From positions 62,001 through 126,000 of the forward strand of contig CANMFM010000008.1 in assembly GCA_947497175.1 (NCBI GenBank): a stretch of DNA of 64,000 nucleotides. Direction: 5' to 3'. The notes beneath the pieces were generated by a model. That model was not told the origin of the DNA, did no database searches, and worked only from the letters and a program-made list of their open reading frames with translations. This document shows positions 53,956 through 63,630 of the stretch, piece by piece. Within the stretch, counting starts at the first letter, position 1. Each line of letters opens with the position of its first letter. A program made the position numbers and the translations under genes. The DNA comes from an uncultured Aquimarina sp. (lineage in GTDB: Bacteria; Bacteroidota; Bacteroidia; Flavobacteriales; Flavobacteriaceae).

Positions 53956-54729
53956 GTGTTAAAAATACTTCTTTTTTTTACAATGATTACCCTTAATTTC
54001 TTTGGGTTTTCGCAGGACAATATATCACTTAGTTATATTGGTAATATGGGAGTTTATATCTCAAGCAATCAATTCTCAATCCTGATTGATGGCTTACATA
54101 CAAGATATGGAGAAGATTATCTTTTCCCTGATCAAAAACTAATTCACAAAATAAATACACTACTAAAACCTGATGCATTAGTGTTCACCCATCAGCATGG
54201 TGATCATTTTAATGAGCAATTATCACGTGATTTTCTTACGCGTAATAAAGAATCTATACTATTTGGCCCTAAACAGATTACAAATAAATTAAGTGAGTTT
54301 TCTGATCGTTTGTTTACCATATCTACTAAAGACTATTCAAAACAAACGATCAAGTACGGAGAAGCCAAAATAACCGGCTTTAAAATTAACCATGCCGGGA
54401 AAAAACACACTACCATTGAAAATGTAGGATACATAATCCATATTGGTAACAAAAACATACTTCATGTTGGGGATACAAATTGGCTTGAGGAAATCAAACT
54501 TTTTGATCAATTGAAATTAGTTGAAGAAGCTATCGATATTGTAATTCTACCGTATTGGATGCTTTTAGATAATAAGGCTTCAGAATTAATCAAAAAACAC
54601 ATACAGCCCAACCATATTGTAGCAACGCATATTTCTCCTCGAATAAAAAAAGAGGAGCTACACGCTTTGAAAAAGAAATTCCCCAACACTTTTTTTTTAA
54701 CAAAACCCGAACAACGAATTCAATTTTAA
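53956..54729 (+). CDS. Secreted MBL-fold metallohydrolase
   Basis: 257 aa from GTG 53956; this start gives a full signal peptide (LLFFTMITLNFFGFSQ), while the inner ATG at 53983 would cut it. The metallo-beta-lactamase fold shows THQHGDHFN (HxHxDH in variant form, HQHGDH), HAGKKHTT and HVGDTNW, then VATHISPRI at the end. It resembles the UlaG/RomA-type L-ascorbate-lactonase-like branch. It runs into the next gene after 4 bp, so the two are probably one operon. Confidence 0.83.
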   Translation: MLKILLFFTMITLNFFGFSQDNISLSYIGNMGVYISSNQFSILIDGLHTRYGEDYLFPDQKLIHKINTLLKPDALVFTHQHGDHFNEQLSRDFLTRNKESILFGPKQITNKLSEFSDRLFTISTKDYSKQTIKYGEAKITGFKINHAGKKHTTIENVGYIIHIGNKNILHVGDTNWLEEIKLFDQLKLVEEAIDIVILPYWMLLDNKASELIKKHIQPNHIVATHISPRIKKEELHALKKKFPNTFFLTKPEQRIQF

Positions 54730-54733
54730 CACA

Positions 54734-57700
54734 ATGAAAAGAACTATTTTTCTTCTTTTTTTAGGAATCACAAGTATCATATGTGCGCAGGATTTTTCTA
54801 TGGATCTTATTAAAGATCTTACACCTCGTAATATTGGCCCCGGCGGTATGAGCGGACGAGTAACTGCTATCGATGTAGTTACTTCAGATCCGGACGTTAT
54901 ATATGCCGGAACCGCCTCTGGGGGACTGTGGAAATCTACCTCGGGGGGAATCAAATGGGAATCCATTTTTGACAATCAAGCTACGGCATCTATAGGGGCG
55001 GTTGCCATACAGCAATCTAATCCTTCTGTTCTTTGGGTAGGTACTGGAGAAGGTAACCCGAGAAATAGCCTTAACGGAGGATACGGTATTTACAAATCTC
55101 TTGATGGTGGTAAAAGTTGGAAATTAATGGGGCTGGAAAAAACACGCCATATCCATCGAGTAATTATAGATCCCACCAACCCTGACACAGTATATGTTGC
55201 TGCCATTGGGTCTCCTTGGGGTGTACATCCGGAACGAGGTGTTTTTAAATCTACCGATGGTGGCCTGTCCTGGAAAAAAATCCTTTTTGCAAATAACAAA
55301 ACCGGAGCTGCTGATTTAATTATGGATCCAACTAATCCTAATAAATTAATTGCCGCCTTGTGGGAACATAAACGTGATCCATGGTTTTTTGAATCAGGAG
55401 GCGAAGGTTCTGCATTATATATCACTCATGATGGTGGGAAAACATGGAAACAACGTACCGAAAAAGATGGACTGCCCAAGGGCAACTTAGGACGAATAGG
55501 ATTGGCAATCGCCAAAAATAAGCCCGATATTATCTACGCTCTTGTGGAAGCAAAAAAGAATGCGCTTTACAAATCTACCGACGGTGGGTTTAACTGGAAA
55601 AAAATAAATGATAAAAATGATATCGGAAATCGTCCTTTTTATTATTCGGACATTTTTGTCGATCCTCAAAACGAAAACAGACTTTATTCTGTATTTACCT
55701 ATGTAAATGTATCCGAAGACGGAGGAAAGAATTTCTCACAGCTTATGCCTGCCTATGGTGTTGATAATGGTATACACCCCGATCATCATGCATGGTGGAT
55801 TCATCCAGATTACGGAAACTATATGATTGATGGTAATGATGGTGGATTAAACATTACTAGAGATGGAGGAAAAACATGGCGCTTTATTGGGAATCTTCCG
55901 GTAGCTCAATTCTATCACATCAATACAGATGATGAATTTCCATACAATGTCTATGGTGGTATGCAAGACAACGGTAGTTGGAGGGGCCCCGCTTATGTAT
56001 GGAAAACACAAGGAATAAGAAACTCATATTGGCAAGAAATTTCGTTTGGCGATGGTTTTGATGTCGTTCCCGATAGAGATGATTCACGATATGGTTGGTC
56101 AATGAGCCAGCAAGGATTTGTACTGAGATACGACTGGAAAACCGGTAATAATTATATCGTAAAGCCAATTCATCCAGATCCCAAAATTAAGCTTCGATTT
56201 AATTGGAATGCGGCAATTAATATTGACCCATTTGATAACAACACATTGTATTTTGGAAGCCAATTTATTCATAAAAGCACCGATAAAGGCCTAACTTGGA
56301 AAATTATATCACCAGATTTAACTACCAATGATCCCGATAAGCAAAAACAATCAGAAAGCGGAGGCTTAACTATGGATGCCACAGGTGCAGAAAATCACTG
56401 TACCGTTTTAGTGATAGAACCATCTACGATTGAGCAAAATATGCTTTGGATTGGCACAGATGATGGGCGCGTGCATATTACCAGAGATGGTGGTGATTCC
56501 TGGACAGAAGTTTCAAAAAACATAAAAGAACTCCCTCAAGGAAGTTGGATTGTACAAATTAAAGCTTCAAATAAAAATAAAGGCGAAGCGTTGCTTGTTG
56601 CTAATGATTACAGAAGGTTTAATTACACCCCATACGCGTTTAGAACGCTTGACTATGGCAAAACATGGAAACGCATTGTGGGTAAAGATGACGTACAAAG
56701 TTATGCGCTTAGTATCGTAGAAGATCCTATAGAAAAGAATCTTTTGTTTTTAGGAACTGATGATGGGCTATACATTTCACTGAATGCGGGAAATACCTGG
56801 ATAAAATGGACCAAAGGATTTCCGACAGTTCCAGTGAAGGATCTAGTGATACAACCAAGAGAACACGATTTGGTTATAGGAACTTTTGGTAGAGCGGCTT
56901 GGGTACTAGACGACATACGTCCGTTAAGGGCATTAGCAAAAAATAAGAATATTCTAAATCAAAAGCTGCAACTTTTTAACCCTCCAGTGGGGTATCAAGC
57001 TGCATATCAACAACCAACTGGTACCCGATTTGGTGGTGACGCTCTTTACAATGGTACAAATCGTGATCCAGGAGCTTTACTATCATATTATATTCAGGTA
57101 GCCAAAAAGAAAGAGGATGATACTGAAAAAGTAGATGAAGAAGAACATATTGAAGACAATGAGAGTGACGAAACTAAAGTAAAGTGGGATTCTATTCGTC
57201 TAAAGGTATATGATGGCAATCGCCTGATTAGAACATTAAAAGAAAAAACTCCTGACTCTACCGGTTTTCATAAAATCGTATGGTCAATGGATGAAAAAGG
57301 TGCTGATCAACCCTCACGAACGATTGAAAAGCAACATCAAGAACCTGCAGGTGTTTTAGTGAAACCAGGAACATACAAGCTTGTTATGGAATATGGCGAT
57401 CAAAAATCTGAAACGAGTATTGAAATTAAAAGTGATCCGCGATTGCAAGTCTCGCAAAAAAATATCGATGAAGTTTATGCTTCTTCTAAAAACTTAGAAA
57501 AAATGATGCAAACGGCTGCCGATGCAGTAAAGCAATTAGTAGAAAGCAAGGACATTGCTTCTAAATATCAAAAAGAATTACAAAAATCCGATAAGAAAAA
57601 ATATAAAGATCAAATACAATTGTCAAAAGATGTGACAAAAAAAATTGATAGTGTAATTGCTTTATTTATAGGAAAAGAAGATAAACGACAAGGAATAACC

Positions 57701-57940
57701 CGCAACCCAGAAGTTAATGTAATCCAGCGTGTACGTGCAGCAGAGAGGTATACCAAAAGTCGTCAAAATGGTATTTCTTCGACAGAAAACACCCTAATAA
57801 AACAGGCAAAAGACGCCCTGTTGGCTGCATTACAAAAGACTAATGATTTTTTTGATAATCAATGGAAATCGTATCGCTTAGAAATGGAAAAATCTAACAT
57901 TTCCCCTTTTAAAAAAATAAATACCTTTAGCCTCCAATAA
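54734..57940 (+). CDS. Large BNR/VPS10-like beta-propeller protein
   Basis: 1068 aa with signal peptide (ending CAQD). Many Asp-box/BNR units of the form S-x-DGG-x-x-W (YKSLDGGKSWK, FKSTDGGLSWKK, YITHDGGKTWK, YKSTDGGFNWKK, HITRDGGDSW) fill residues 40-720 and form sortilin-like propellers. A C-terminal region has a beta domain with YDGNRLIRTLKEKTPD and a lysine-rich coiled-coil-like tail (about 895-1040). It is annotated in many Bacteroidota as glycosyl hydrolase or VPS10-domain protein, but no catalytic residues are recognisable. Confidence 0.85.
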   Translation: MKRTIFLLFLGITSIICAQDFSMDLIKDLTPRNIGPGGMSGRVTAIDVVTSDPDVIYAGTASGGLWKSTSGGIKWESIFDNQATASIGAVAIQQSNPSVLWVGTGEGNPRNSLNGGYGIYKSLDGGKSWKLMGLEKTRHIHRVIIDPTNPDTVYVAAIGSPWGVHPERGVFKSTDGGLSWKKILFANNKTGAADLIMDPTNPNKLIAALWEHKRDPWFFESGGEGSALYITHDGGKTWKQRTEKDGLPKGNLGRIGLAIAKNKPDIIYALVEAKKNALYKSTDGGFNWKKINDKNDIGNRPFYYSDIFVDPQNENRLYSVFTYVNVSEDGGKNFSQLMPAYGVDNGIHPDHHAWWIHPDYGNYMIDGNDGGLNITRDGGKTWRFIGNLPVAQFYHINTDDEFPYNVYGGMQDNGSWRGPAYVWKTQGIRNSYWQEISFGDGFDVVPDRDDSRYGWSMSQQGFVLRYDWKTGNNYIVKPIHPDPKIKLRFNWNAAINIDPFDNNTLYFGSQFIHKSTDKGLTWKIISPDLTTNDPDKQKQSESGGLTMDATGAENHCTVLVIEPSTIEQNMLWIGTDDGRVHITRDGGDSWTEVSKNIKELPQGSWIVQIKASNKNKGEALLVANDYRRFNYTPYAFRTLDYGKTWKRIVGKDDVQSYALSIVEDPIEKNLLFLGTDDGLYISLNAGNTWIKWTKGFPTVPVKDLVIQPREHDLVIGTFGRAAWVLDDIRPLRALAKNKNILNQKLQLFNPPVGYQAAYQQPTGTRFGGDALYNGTNRDPGALLSYYIQVAKKKEDDTEKVDEEEHIEDNESDETKVKWDSIRLKVYDGNRLIRTLKEKTPDSTGFHKIVWSMDEKGADQPSRTIEKQHQEPAGVLVKPGTYKLVMEYGDQKSETSIEIKSDPRLQVSQKNIDEVYASSKNLEKMMQTAADAVKQLVESKDIASKYQKELQKSDKKKYKDQIQLSKDVTKKIDSVIALFIGKEDKRQGITRNPEVNVIQRVRAAERYTKSRQNGISSTENTLIKQAKDALLAALQKTNDFFDNQWKSYRLEMEKSNISPFKKINTFSLQ

Positions 57941-57970
57941 AATAAGCATTAAAATAACTATAGAATATAC

Positions 57971-58645
57971 ATGAAAAATGTTTTAGTATCCCTACTTGCT
58001 TTAATAACGGTATCAATTAATGCTCAAGAAACTGGAGAAGATCAATTAGGAGCCTGGTATATGTATTTTGGCACAAATCAACTAACTGACAAATTAAGCA
58101 TACACTCTGAAGCTCAATTTCGTTTTTATGAAACAGCTTCTACTTTTAATCAATTATTACTAAGAACTGGTTTGAACTATCATATCACCGATAATGCTAT
58201 AGCCACTTTTGGATATGCTTATATCAATACAGATGGTAGTTTTGAGGATATTCCTAATGAAGAAAACTCTGAAGAACATAGAATATTTCAGCAGTTTATT
58301 CTTAAAAACACGGTACACAAATTCAAGTTTGAACACCGATATCGACTGGAGCAACGATTTATACATACTCAATTTGAAGATGTAACCGAGCACAGAGCTC
58401 GATATCGACTACAGCTCACCTACCCTCTTTCTGAAAAATGGTTTTTAAACGTGTATGATGAAGTCTTTATCAATTTGCAAGAACCTATTTTTGGGCAAAA
58501 TCGTTTATATGGGGCTATTGGGTATACTGTAAAAAGTAATTTTAGTGTTCAGTTTGGATATCTCAAAAATCACTTTACAGGCATTAATTTTGATCGTCTG
58601 CAGTTAGGAATTTTCTACAATACCGACTTCAGAAAAAGCAACTAG
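57971..58645 (+). CDS. DUF2490 outer-membrane-like protein (second copy)
   Basis: 224 aa with signal peptide (SINAQ). Beta strands such as LSIHSEAQFRFYETAS, FKFEHRYRLEQRFIHTQ, HRARYRLQLTYPLSEKW and SVQFGYLKNHFTG are typical of DUF2490. It shares the family with the protein at 38833, but the two are clearly different in sequence. It lies 30 bp after the BNR gene and 6 bp before the isochorismatase-like gene. Confidence 0.82.
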   Translation: MKNVLVSLLALITVSINAQETGEDQLGAWYMYFGTNQLTDKLSIHSEAQFRFYETASTFNQLLLRTGLNYHITDNAIATFGYAYINTDGSFEDIPNEENSEEHRIFQQFILKNTVHKFKFEHRYRLEQRFIHTQFEDVTEHRARYRLQLTYPLSEKWFLNVYDEVFINLQEPIFGQNRLYGAIGYTVKSNFSVQFGYLKNHFTGINFDRLQLGIFYNTDFRKSN

Positions 58646-58651
58646 AAAATT

Positions 58652-59239
58652 ATGATTATTTCTAAAGATAATAAACCTGCATTATTACTTATCGATATCC
58701 AAAAGGGCTTTGAAGATATTCAATATTGGGGAACCGAACGTAATAATGTAGATGCAGAAACTAATGTGGAAACGCTCTTAACATTATGGAGAGCACATAA
58801 ATTACCTGTATTTCACATAAAACATTGTTCTACTACTCAAAACTCTCCTTTGAAAAAGGGAACCCCGGGCAACGATTTTCAGGATTTTATCATACCCAAA
58901 GACGAAGAACCAATTATTGAAAAAGAAGTGAACAGTGCTTTTATAGGTACAGATCTTAAAGAACAATTAGAACATAAAAATATCAACACTCTTGTCGTTG
59001 TGGGGTTAACTACCGACCATTGTGTCTCGACAACCACAAGAATGGCAGGTAATTATGGGTTTACAACATATCTCGTTGAAGATGCTATTGCTACTTTTGA
59101 CAAAATAGGAACCAACGGACAGCAGTATAGCGCACAACTAATTCATGATACGGCTATAGCCAGTCTTAAAGATGAATTTGCAACCATTTTGTCTACCAAA
59201 GCTGTGCTATCAAATCTTACATCGTTTCTTTCAAGATAG
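58652..59239 (+). CDS. Isochorismatase-like cysteine hydrolase
   Basis: 195 aa. Catalytic set: Asp in PALLLIDIQKGFED, Lys in EPIIEKEVNSAF and Cys in VVVGLTTDHCVSTTTRMA near residue 119. The FIGTDLKEQLE segment is typical of this family, which includes nicotinamidase-like amidohydrolases. The substrate is unknown. It lies 6 bp after DUF2490. Confidence 0.88.
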   Translation: MIISKDNKPALLLIDIQKGFEDIQYWGTERNNVDAETNVETLLTLWRAHKLPVFHIKHCSTTQNSPLKKGTPGNDFQDFIIPKDEEPIIEKEVNSAFIGTDLKEQLEHKNINTLVVVGLTTDHCVSTTTRMAGNYGFTTYLVEDAIATFDKIGTNGQQYSAQLIHDTAIASLKDEFATILSTKAVLSNLTSFLSR

Positions 59240-59261
59240 GAGCTTCTCGGGCGGGTGTATA

Positions 59262-59287
59262 TTTGCGATTTGTTCTTAAATCGCAAA
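59262..59287. terminator. Hairpin after the isochorismatase-like gene
   Basis: TTTGCGATTT (59262-59271) and AAATCGCAAA (59278-59287) form a perfect 10-bp stem with a 6-nt loop, 23 bp past the stop at 59239. No T tract follows on either strand, so termination is plausible but unproved. Confidence 0.45.
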
Positions 59288-59479
59288 AGCTATGATCCGA
59301 ATCATCATATCATGCCCTCATTTTATTAGTTTTGGTATTCTTATACACAACCAATTTTTGATGCACCATAAACATTCTGGTGCTAGTTTACAAGTACAGG
59401 TTCCAATCCTGTGGCGATCACAGAAATTCACTCCTAAATGTAGTTTTTGTTTCTAATTCTTATTTTTATAGGATAAATA

Positions 59480-60008
59480 ATAGCAATTGTTATTATATGG
59501 TTGTTGTGCGCAAGCTGGAAAAAATCATCTAAATTGATTAAAAGAATTGTTATAGGAAGTATTGTCGTTATTGTCGGAATTGGAATTGCCCTTTTTGCGG
59601 ATTCCTTTTTTAGAGAACAAATTCAAAACATTTTCCGTTGGTCGACTTCTAATAAAATTAAATTTACGGGAAAGAATTTTCATTTATTTAGTAGCAATTA
59701 TTACTACTTGAGTTTCGGACTTGCATTTCTTATTTTTTCACTTGGGAATTTTAACAAGAATCTTTTCGAAATAATAAAGAAAGTACTGTTAAGTACTTTC
59801 TTTATTCATTATAAGTGTTATCGGGATTTCATCAGTTGACGCTAATCTGAAAGTTATAGAATGTACAGCCTGTGATGATGGAATTAGGAGTATAAATTGG
59901 AATAGAATACAATACAGCCTGATTTTAGGAATCAGCATTTTAATTTCTGTAATACCAAGCTTGATATCGGTAATTAGAAATCGAAAAAAAGATGAACTTC
60001 CAAATTAA
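59480..60008 (+). pseudogene. Frameshifted multi-helix membrane protein gene
   Basis: No recognisable family. A frame without a standard start codon encodes hydrophobic helices (IAIVIIWLLCA, IVIGSIVVIVGIGIALF, YYLSFGLAFLIFSLG) and then ends at 59839. A second frame that opens near 59793 continues with further helices (LFIISVIGISSV, YSLILGISILISVIPSLI) to TAA at 60006. A single frameshift near 59773-59806 would join them into about 175 residues with around five helices. A perfect 15-bp hairpin sits at the switch. Confidence 0.55.
59773..59806. repeat. Perfect 15-bp inverted repeat at the frameshift
   Basis: AATAAAGAAAGTACT (59773-59787), loop GTTA, and AGTACTTTCTTTATT (59792-59806) match without a mismatch. 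The two reading frames of the membrane-protein remnant change over inside this hairpin. Confidence 0.85.
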
Positions 60009-60619
60009 TAGAGAGGACATTAAGAAATTAATGGAAAGTGCTAAAAAAGAGCGTAAGAGTTTAGGTAAAATTATATATCCAATATTGGAAAGGTATGAAC
60101 TAAAAAAAATAGAAGTCTGCCAAATAGGGAAATTTGTTCAGAAAATAGATGCAGAAATTCAGATATTTGACAAACCAAAGCCGCCAAATCTCGATTTTAT
60201 CATTGACTACAATCAACGATTAATCGGACTTGAACATACTCAAATTTTAACAGAGAGCGCTAGTGGATATTTCAAAAATAACAACATTATTCGATTACGC
60301 TGAGCAAATATTTGAGAGAAAATATCCAAATACAAATGTTCACGCCACAATTTCAATCCAAAATGGCGAACTGAACTACAAACAAAATGAAAAATCAAAA
60401 TTAGCCGAAAAATTAGCTGATATGGTTCAATGGACAAGACGTGAAATAGACGTTCAATGATCAGAATACGTAACTCGAATAAAGACTACACCGCATTCTC
60501 AAGTTTCATTCAGTTACCAAGAGAAAAACTGGCAAGCTGAATATTTAACTAAAGAAAGATTACTAGAAGAAGTTCAGAAAAAATAAAATAAAATTTCAGG
60601 CTACGAAAAAAGTGAAAAA
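59992..60619 (+). pseudogene. Decayed cytosolic hypothetical gene (one frameshift, several stops)
   Basis: No family name recognised. The first frame (from ATG 59992) encodes MNFQINREDIKKLMESAKKE and later RLIGLEHTQILTESA, then ends at 60303. From about 60260 another frame continues in the same style: ITTLFDYAEQIFERKYPN, NVHATISIQNGELNYKQNEK, WTRREIDVQ, then TGA at 60458. The same frame goes on (YVTRIKTTPHSQVSFSYQEK, NWQAEYLTKERLLEEVQKK), TAA at 60584, then KISGYEKSEK and TAA at 60620. Codon use stays coding-like across all breaks. It overlaps the end of the membrane-protein remnant. Confidence 0.75.
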
Positions 60620-60776
60620 TAATTGTATGAAAATATTGAACTTTTAAAAATAAAAGTACCTAACACTATATAACAAAACATAACTACATTTTAGGCCAGC
60701 AACGTTTTATATATTTAAAGTTGACTACAAAGTAACATTCGATGACTTGATTCGTCTTTTGAAGAAAAAACCCGTA

Positions 60777-62162
60777 ATGAAAAACCAATATATTCTTACA
60801 ATTTTTTTATTTACATTATTCTCTCTACATTCTCGAGCCCAACAATCCGAAAAAAAATTTGGGCAAAATGAAATTATAGAAGATTTAGATTATCTCTATA
60901 CTTCGTTAAAAGATGCTCACTATAACATCTACGCATATACGTCAAAAGAAGATTTTTCAAAGAATTATCAGAATGTAAAAGAATCTATTCTGAAAGATTC
61001 TGTTACTCTACTACAAGCAACTACTATTTTTCAAAAAGTGATATCAGCAGTAAATAACGGACATACAGAAATAGACTTCCCCGGAGCTTCTTACAGAGCT
61101 TATGCATATAGTGGTGGAACAATATTTCCATTAGAAATTGCTTTTGAAAATAACAAAAGTTTAATCCGAAAAAACTTTTCCAATAATTCTAAAATTACAA
61201 TTGGTTCAGAAATAATAAGTATAAATGGAGTCTTAATGAAAGATATCTTAGCCAAAATTTACCCTCAGGTATCAGCAGAAAGAACATACTTCAAAAATGC
61301 AAAAATAGAAATGTATTCGTTTCCCAGGTTATACTGGCAAGTATTCGGAAAACAAGACAACTTTCAAATTAAAATTATCTCAAATGGAACACTAAAGAAC
61401 TATTCAATAGACGCGATAAATCTAATAGAAGGTTATGAAATGAAGAGAACAGAAGTTCTTAATGCTAAGATGAAATTAGAGTTTATCGATAAATCTGCTT
61501 ATATAAATCCAGGTAACTTTTCGGGTGATGAACAAAAGTATAGGAAATTTATTGATTCAGCTTTTGTAGAAATAAAAAATAATAACAGCAAAAATCTGAT
61601 AATTGACCTTAGAAATAATGCAGGTGGTAACGACTCATTTAGTGATTACTTAGTTTCTTATTTTGCAAATAAACCTTTTAAATGGAATTCGGAATTTACT
61701 CTTAAAACAAGTCAATTTCTTAAAGAGCATACAAGGAAACACAATGATACTACAGATGCTTATTTTCAAACTATCCTCGCTCATAAAAATGGAGAGATTT
61801 ACAATTATGAGTTTGATGAATACCCGCCACAATCGAAACAAAAGAGATTTAATGGAGAAGTGTACGTTTTAGTCAATAGACAATCACACTCTCAGTCAGC
61901 TGTAACAGCTTCTCAGATTCAAGATTATAAGTTTGGGACGGTTGTAGGAGAAGAAACAGGCGATTTCCCATCACTCTTTGCTTCACAGTTTCAATACACA
62001 TTACCTAATACAAAAATTGGAGTAAAAGTATCTAAAGGACAAATTGTTCGTGTAAATGGTATTAAAAAACCAGAAGGAGTTAAACCTGACATAATAATTA
62101 AAGACTACTTATTGGATGAAGAAGATGAGATATTAAAAGGACTTTTGAAAAAACTAAATTAA
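60777..62162 (+). CDS. S41-family (C-terminal processing-like) peptidase
   Basis: 461 aa from ATG 60777, which starts directly at a signal peptide (MKNQYILTIFLFTLFSLHSRAQ); an in-frame TTG at 60747 is rejected. A PDZ-like middle (KITIGSEIISINGVLMKDIL) leads to the S41 core: NLIIDLRNNAGGNDS, VYVLVNRQSHSQSAVTA with the probable nucleophile Ser, and GTVVGEETGDFPS. GVKPDIIIKDYL follows, as in tricorn/CtpA-type enzymes. Probable periplasmic or surface protease. It is isolated after the decayed gene patch. Confidence 0.88.
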   Translation: MKNQYILTIFLFTLFSLHSRAQQSEKKFGQNEIIEDLDYLYTSLKDAHYNIYAYTSKEDFSKNYQNVKESILKDSVTLLQATTIFQKVISAVNNGHTEIDFPGASYRAYAYSGGTIFPLEIAFENNKSLIRKNFSNNSKITIGSEIISINGVLMKDILAKIYPQVSAERTYFKNAKIEMYSFPRLYWQVFGKQDNFQIKIISNGTLKNYSIDAINLIEGYEMKRTEVLNAKMKLEFIDKSAYINPGNFSGDEQKYRKFIDSAFVEIKNNNSKNLIIDLRNNAGGNDSFSDYLVSYFANKPFKWNSEFTLKTSQFLKEHTRKHNDTTDAYFQTILAHKNGEIYNYEFDEYPPQSKQKRFNGEVYVLVNRQSHSQSAVTASQIQDYKFGTVVGEETGDFPSLFASQFQYTLPNTKIGVKVSKGQIVRVNGIKKPEGVKPDIIIKDYLLDEEDEILKGLLKKLN

Positions 62163-62611
62163 AAAATACCATGCACAAAAACGATTACAAATAATTACTC
62201 TAGTTGGCTAGGAGAAAGAACTTTTCATACGTTTACTCAACTCCAATTAAAATAGAAAAACGAAAAAGCAACTATTCATATCTGAAACCGTTACCACATA
62301 TAAAAAACCTATCATTAACCACAATCGCTACTCTGCAAGGGGATTGTGCATCTCAAACGCAGAAACTCAATAGAAATATGCGCCACCGGTATCATTAAAC
62401 CACACAAGCGCCAAGTATTTGCTGGGAATACACTGCAACCCTTTGACACGATCAGAACGACACCGATTTTGGATCTAAAAAGCTATTCTCGATATCCTTA
62501 ATCAAATTGAAGACAGACTATTTTGTTTTCATTTCAGTACAACAAAACACCGTTTAAGATTCAAATTGATGCTTTCTGTAAAGTGTTTTATTTGAATGTA
62601 TTACAAGGTTA
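62163..62611. other. Gene-free stretch
   Basis: 449 bp between the S41 gene and the convergent hydrolase. A 64-codon frame at 62204-62398 has no family-like features. A startless open frame at 62479-62595 (with ILDILNQIEDRLF) may be a remnant of something lost. No terminator or repeat was recognised. Confidence 0.45.
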
Positions 62612-63430
62612 TCAAAGCATCGAAGTTATATACGCAAATACATCTTCTAGAACGATATGTTGCTCTGGTTCGTTATGTAATTCATGATACAATCCTGTAT
62701 AACTTTTAAACTGTATTAACGGACTAGTAGATGCAAATGCTTCAGAACCTTTAAAACTTGTAAGTCGGTCTTCTGTTCCGTGCATGACTAGTACTGGAAC
62801 TGTTAATCGATCTCCCTTATTCAAGGCCCATTTCCCAGCCTCAAAACAAGATAAAAAGAAGGTGGGAGTAATTTTTCCATGTACTAATGTATCGTTACGA
62901 TATGCATCGATCACAGTAGCATCTCTGCTAATGGCGGTAACATCCAAATTAGTACTATCACTAAACGCTGGATACACCATATTCATAAATTTGGCTAAAC
63001 CGACTTTAAATTTTGGAGGGTCAAAGGGTAATGTAAACCAGGGTGCAGATAGAATTGCCGCGTTAATGTCAGGGGTTCTTCTAAGCAAATAATTGACAAC
63101 TACGTTGCCCCCCATACTATGCCCATATAGAAAAATTGGTATACTTTGGTTTTCTGAACGGACAATACTAAGTATTTTTTCTACACTATCCAGTAAAAAA
63201 TCATAAGCTGGTGTATGTCCCCGTTTGCCATCAGATCGACCATGACCAATGTGATCAAATGAATATACACTAATTCCATGAGTATTAAAGAAACGAACAA
63301 CATGAGTATATCTCGAACTATGCTCTCCCATCCCATGAATCAAACATACTATAGCCATAGGGTTTTCAATTCGCCAGGATTGCGCATAAATAATCTTATT
63401 CTCTTGTTGCCAATTAAATTCATTATGCAT
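62612..63430 (-). CDS. Alpha/beta hydrolase, monoacylglycerol-lipase-like
   Basis: 272 aa, cytosolic. The fold shows CLIHGMGEHSSRYTHV (HGxGE oxyanion region), FDHIGHGRSDGKRGH, the nucleophile elbow YGHSMGGNVV, the Asp in MHGTEDRLTS and the His in TGLYHELHNEP. This order matches the monoacylglycerol lipase/lysophospholipase branch (Hydrolase_4). It is divergent from another alpha/beta hydrolase gene at 63631; the 200 bp between them hold a 17-bp palindrome (63448-63464, arms TTTAGTA and TACTAAA). Confidence 0.88.
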   Translation of the reverse strand: MHNEFNWQQENKIIYAQSWRIENPMAIVCLIHGMGEHSSRYTHVVRFFNTHGISVYSFDHIGHGRSDGKRGHTPAYDFLLDSVEKILSIVRSENQSIPIFLYGHSMGGNVVVNYLLRRTPDINAAILSAPWFTLPFDPPKFKVGLAKFMNMVYPAFSDSTNLDVTAISRDATVIDAYRNDTLVHGKITPTFFLSCFEAGKWALNKGDRLTVPVLVMHGTEDRLTSFKGSEAFASTSPLIQFKSYTGLYHELHNEPEQHIVLEDVFAYITSML

Positions 63431-63574
63431 GATTAGATGTTTATATTTTTAGTAATATACTAAATAAAACACAGCAAAGAAGAGCATACTACATTTGGCA
63501 TTCAAAAAACAACAAGTGATACATGTAGCAAAACTCATACAAAAATTGATGTAGCTATTTTGGTTTGAAAAATT

Positions 63575-63582
63575 TATCTTTA
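63575..63582 (+). promoter_or_regulatory. Candidate -7 element of the last hydrolase gene
   Basis: TATCTTTA, 56 bp before the ATG at 63631, is one base from TAnnTTTG and the same as the elements before the SBP kinases. No TTG at 17-21 bp. Confidence 0.3.
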
Positions 63583-63630
63583 TAGAAAGTATTTTGTATA
63601 CACTACGACTCTAAAAATAAACTATACACA

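Noticed and set aside
59396-59420. A true tRNA gene
   Set aside because: Only a T-arm-like segment is clear; no acceptor stem pairs with it and the T-loop lacks the invariant purine, so it is kept only as a low-interest finding.
62204-62398. 64-codon open frame between the S41 peptidase and the last hydrolase pair
   Set aside because: No start context, domain or composition typical of the neighbouring genes; likely a chance frame.
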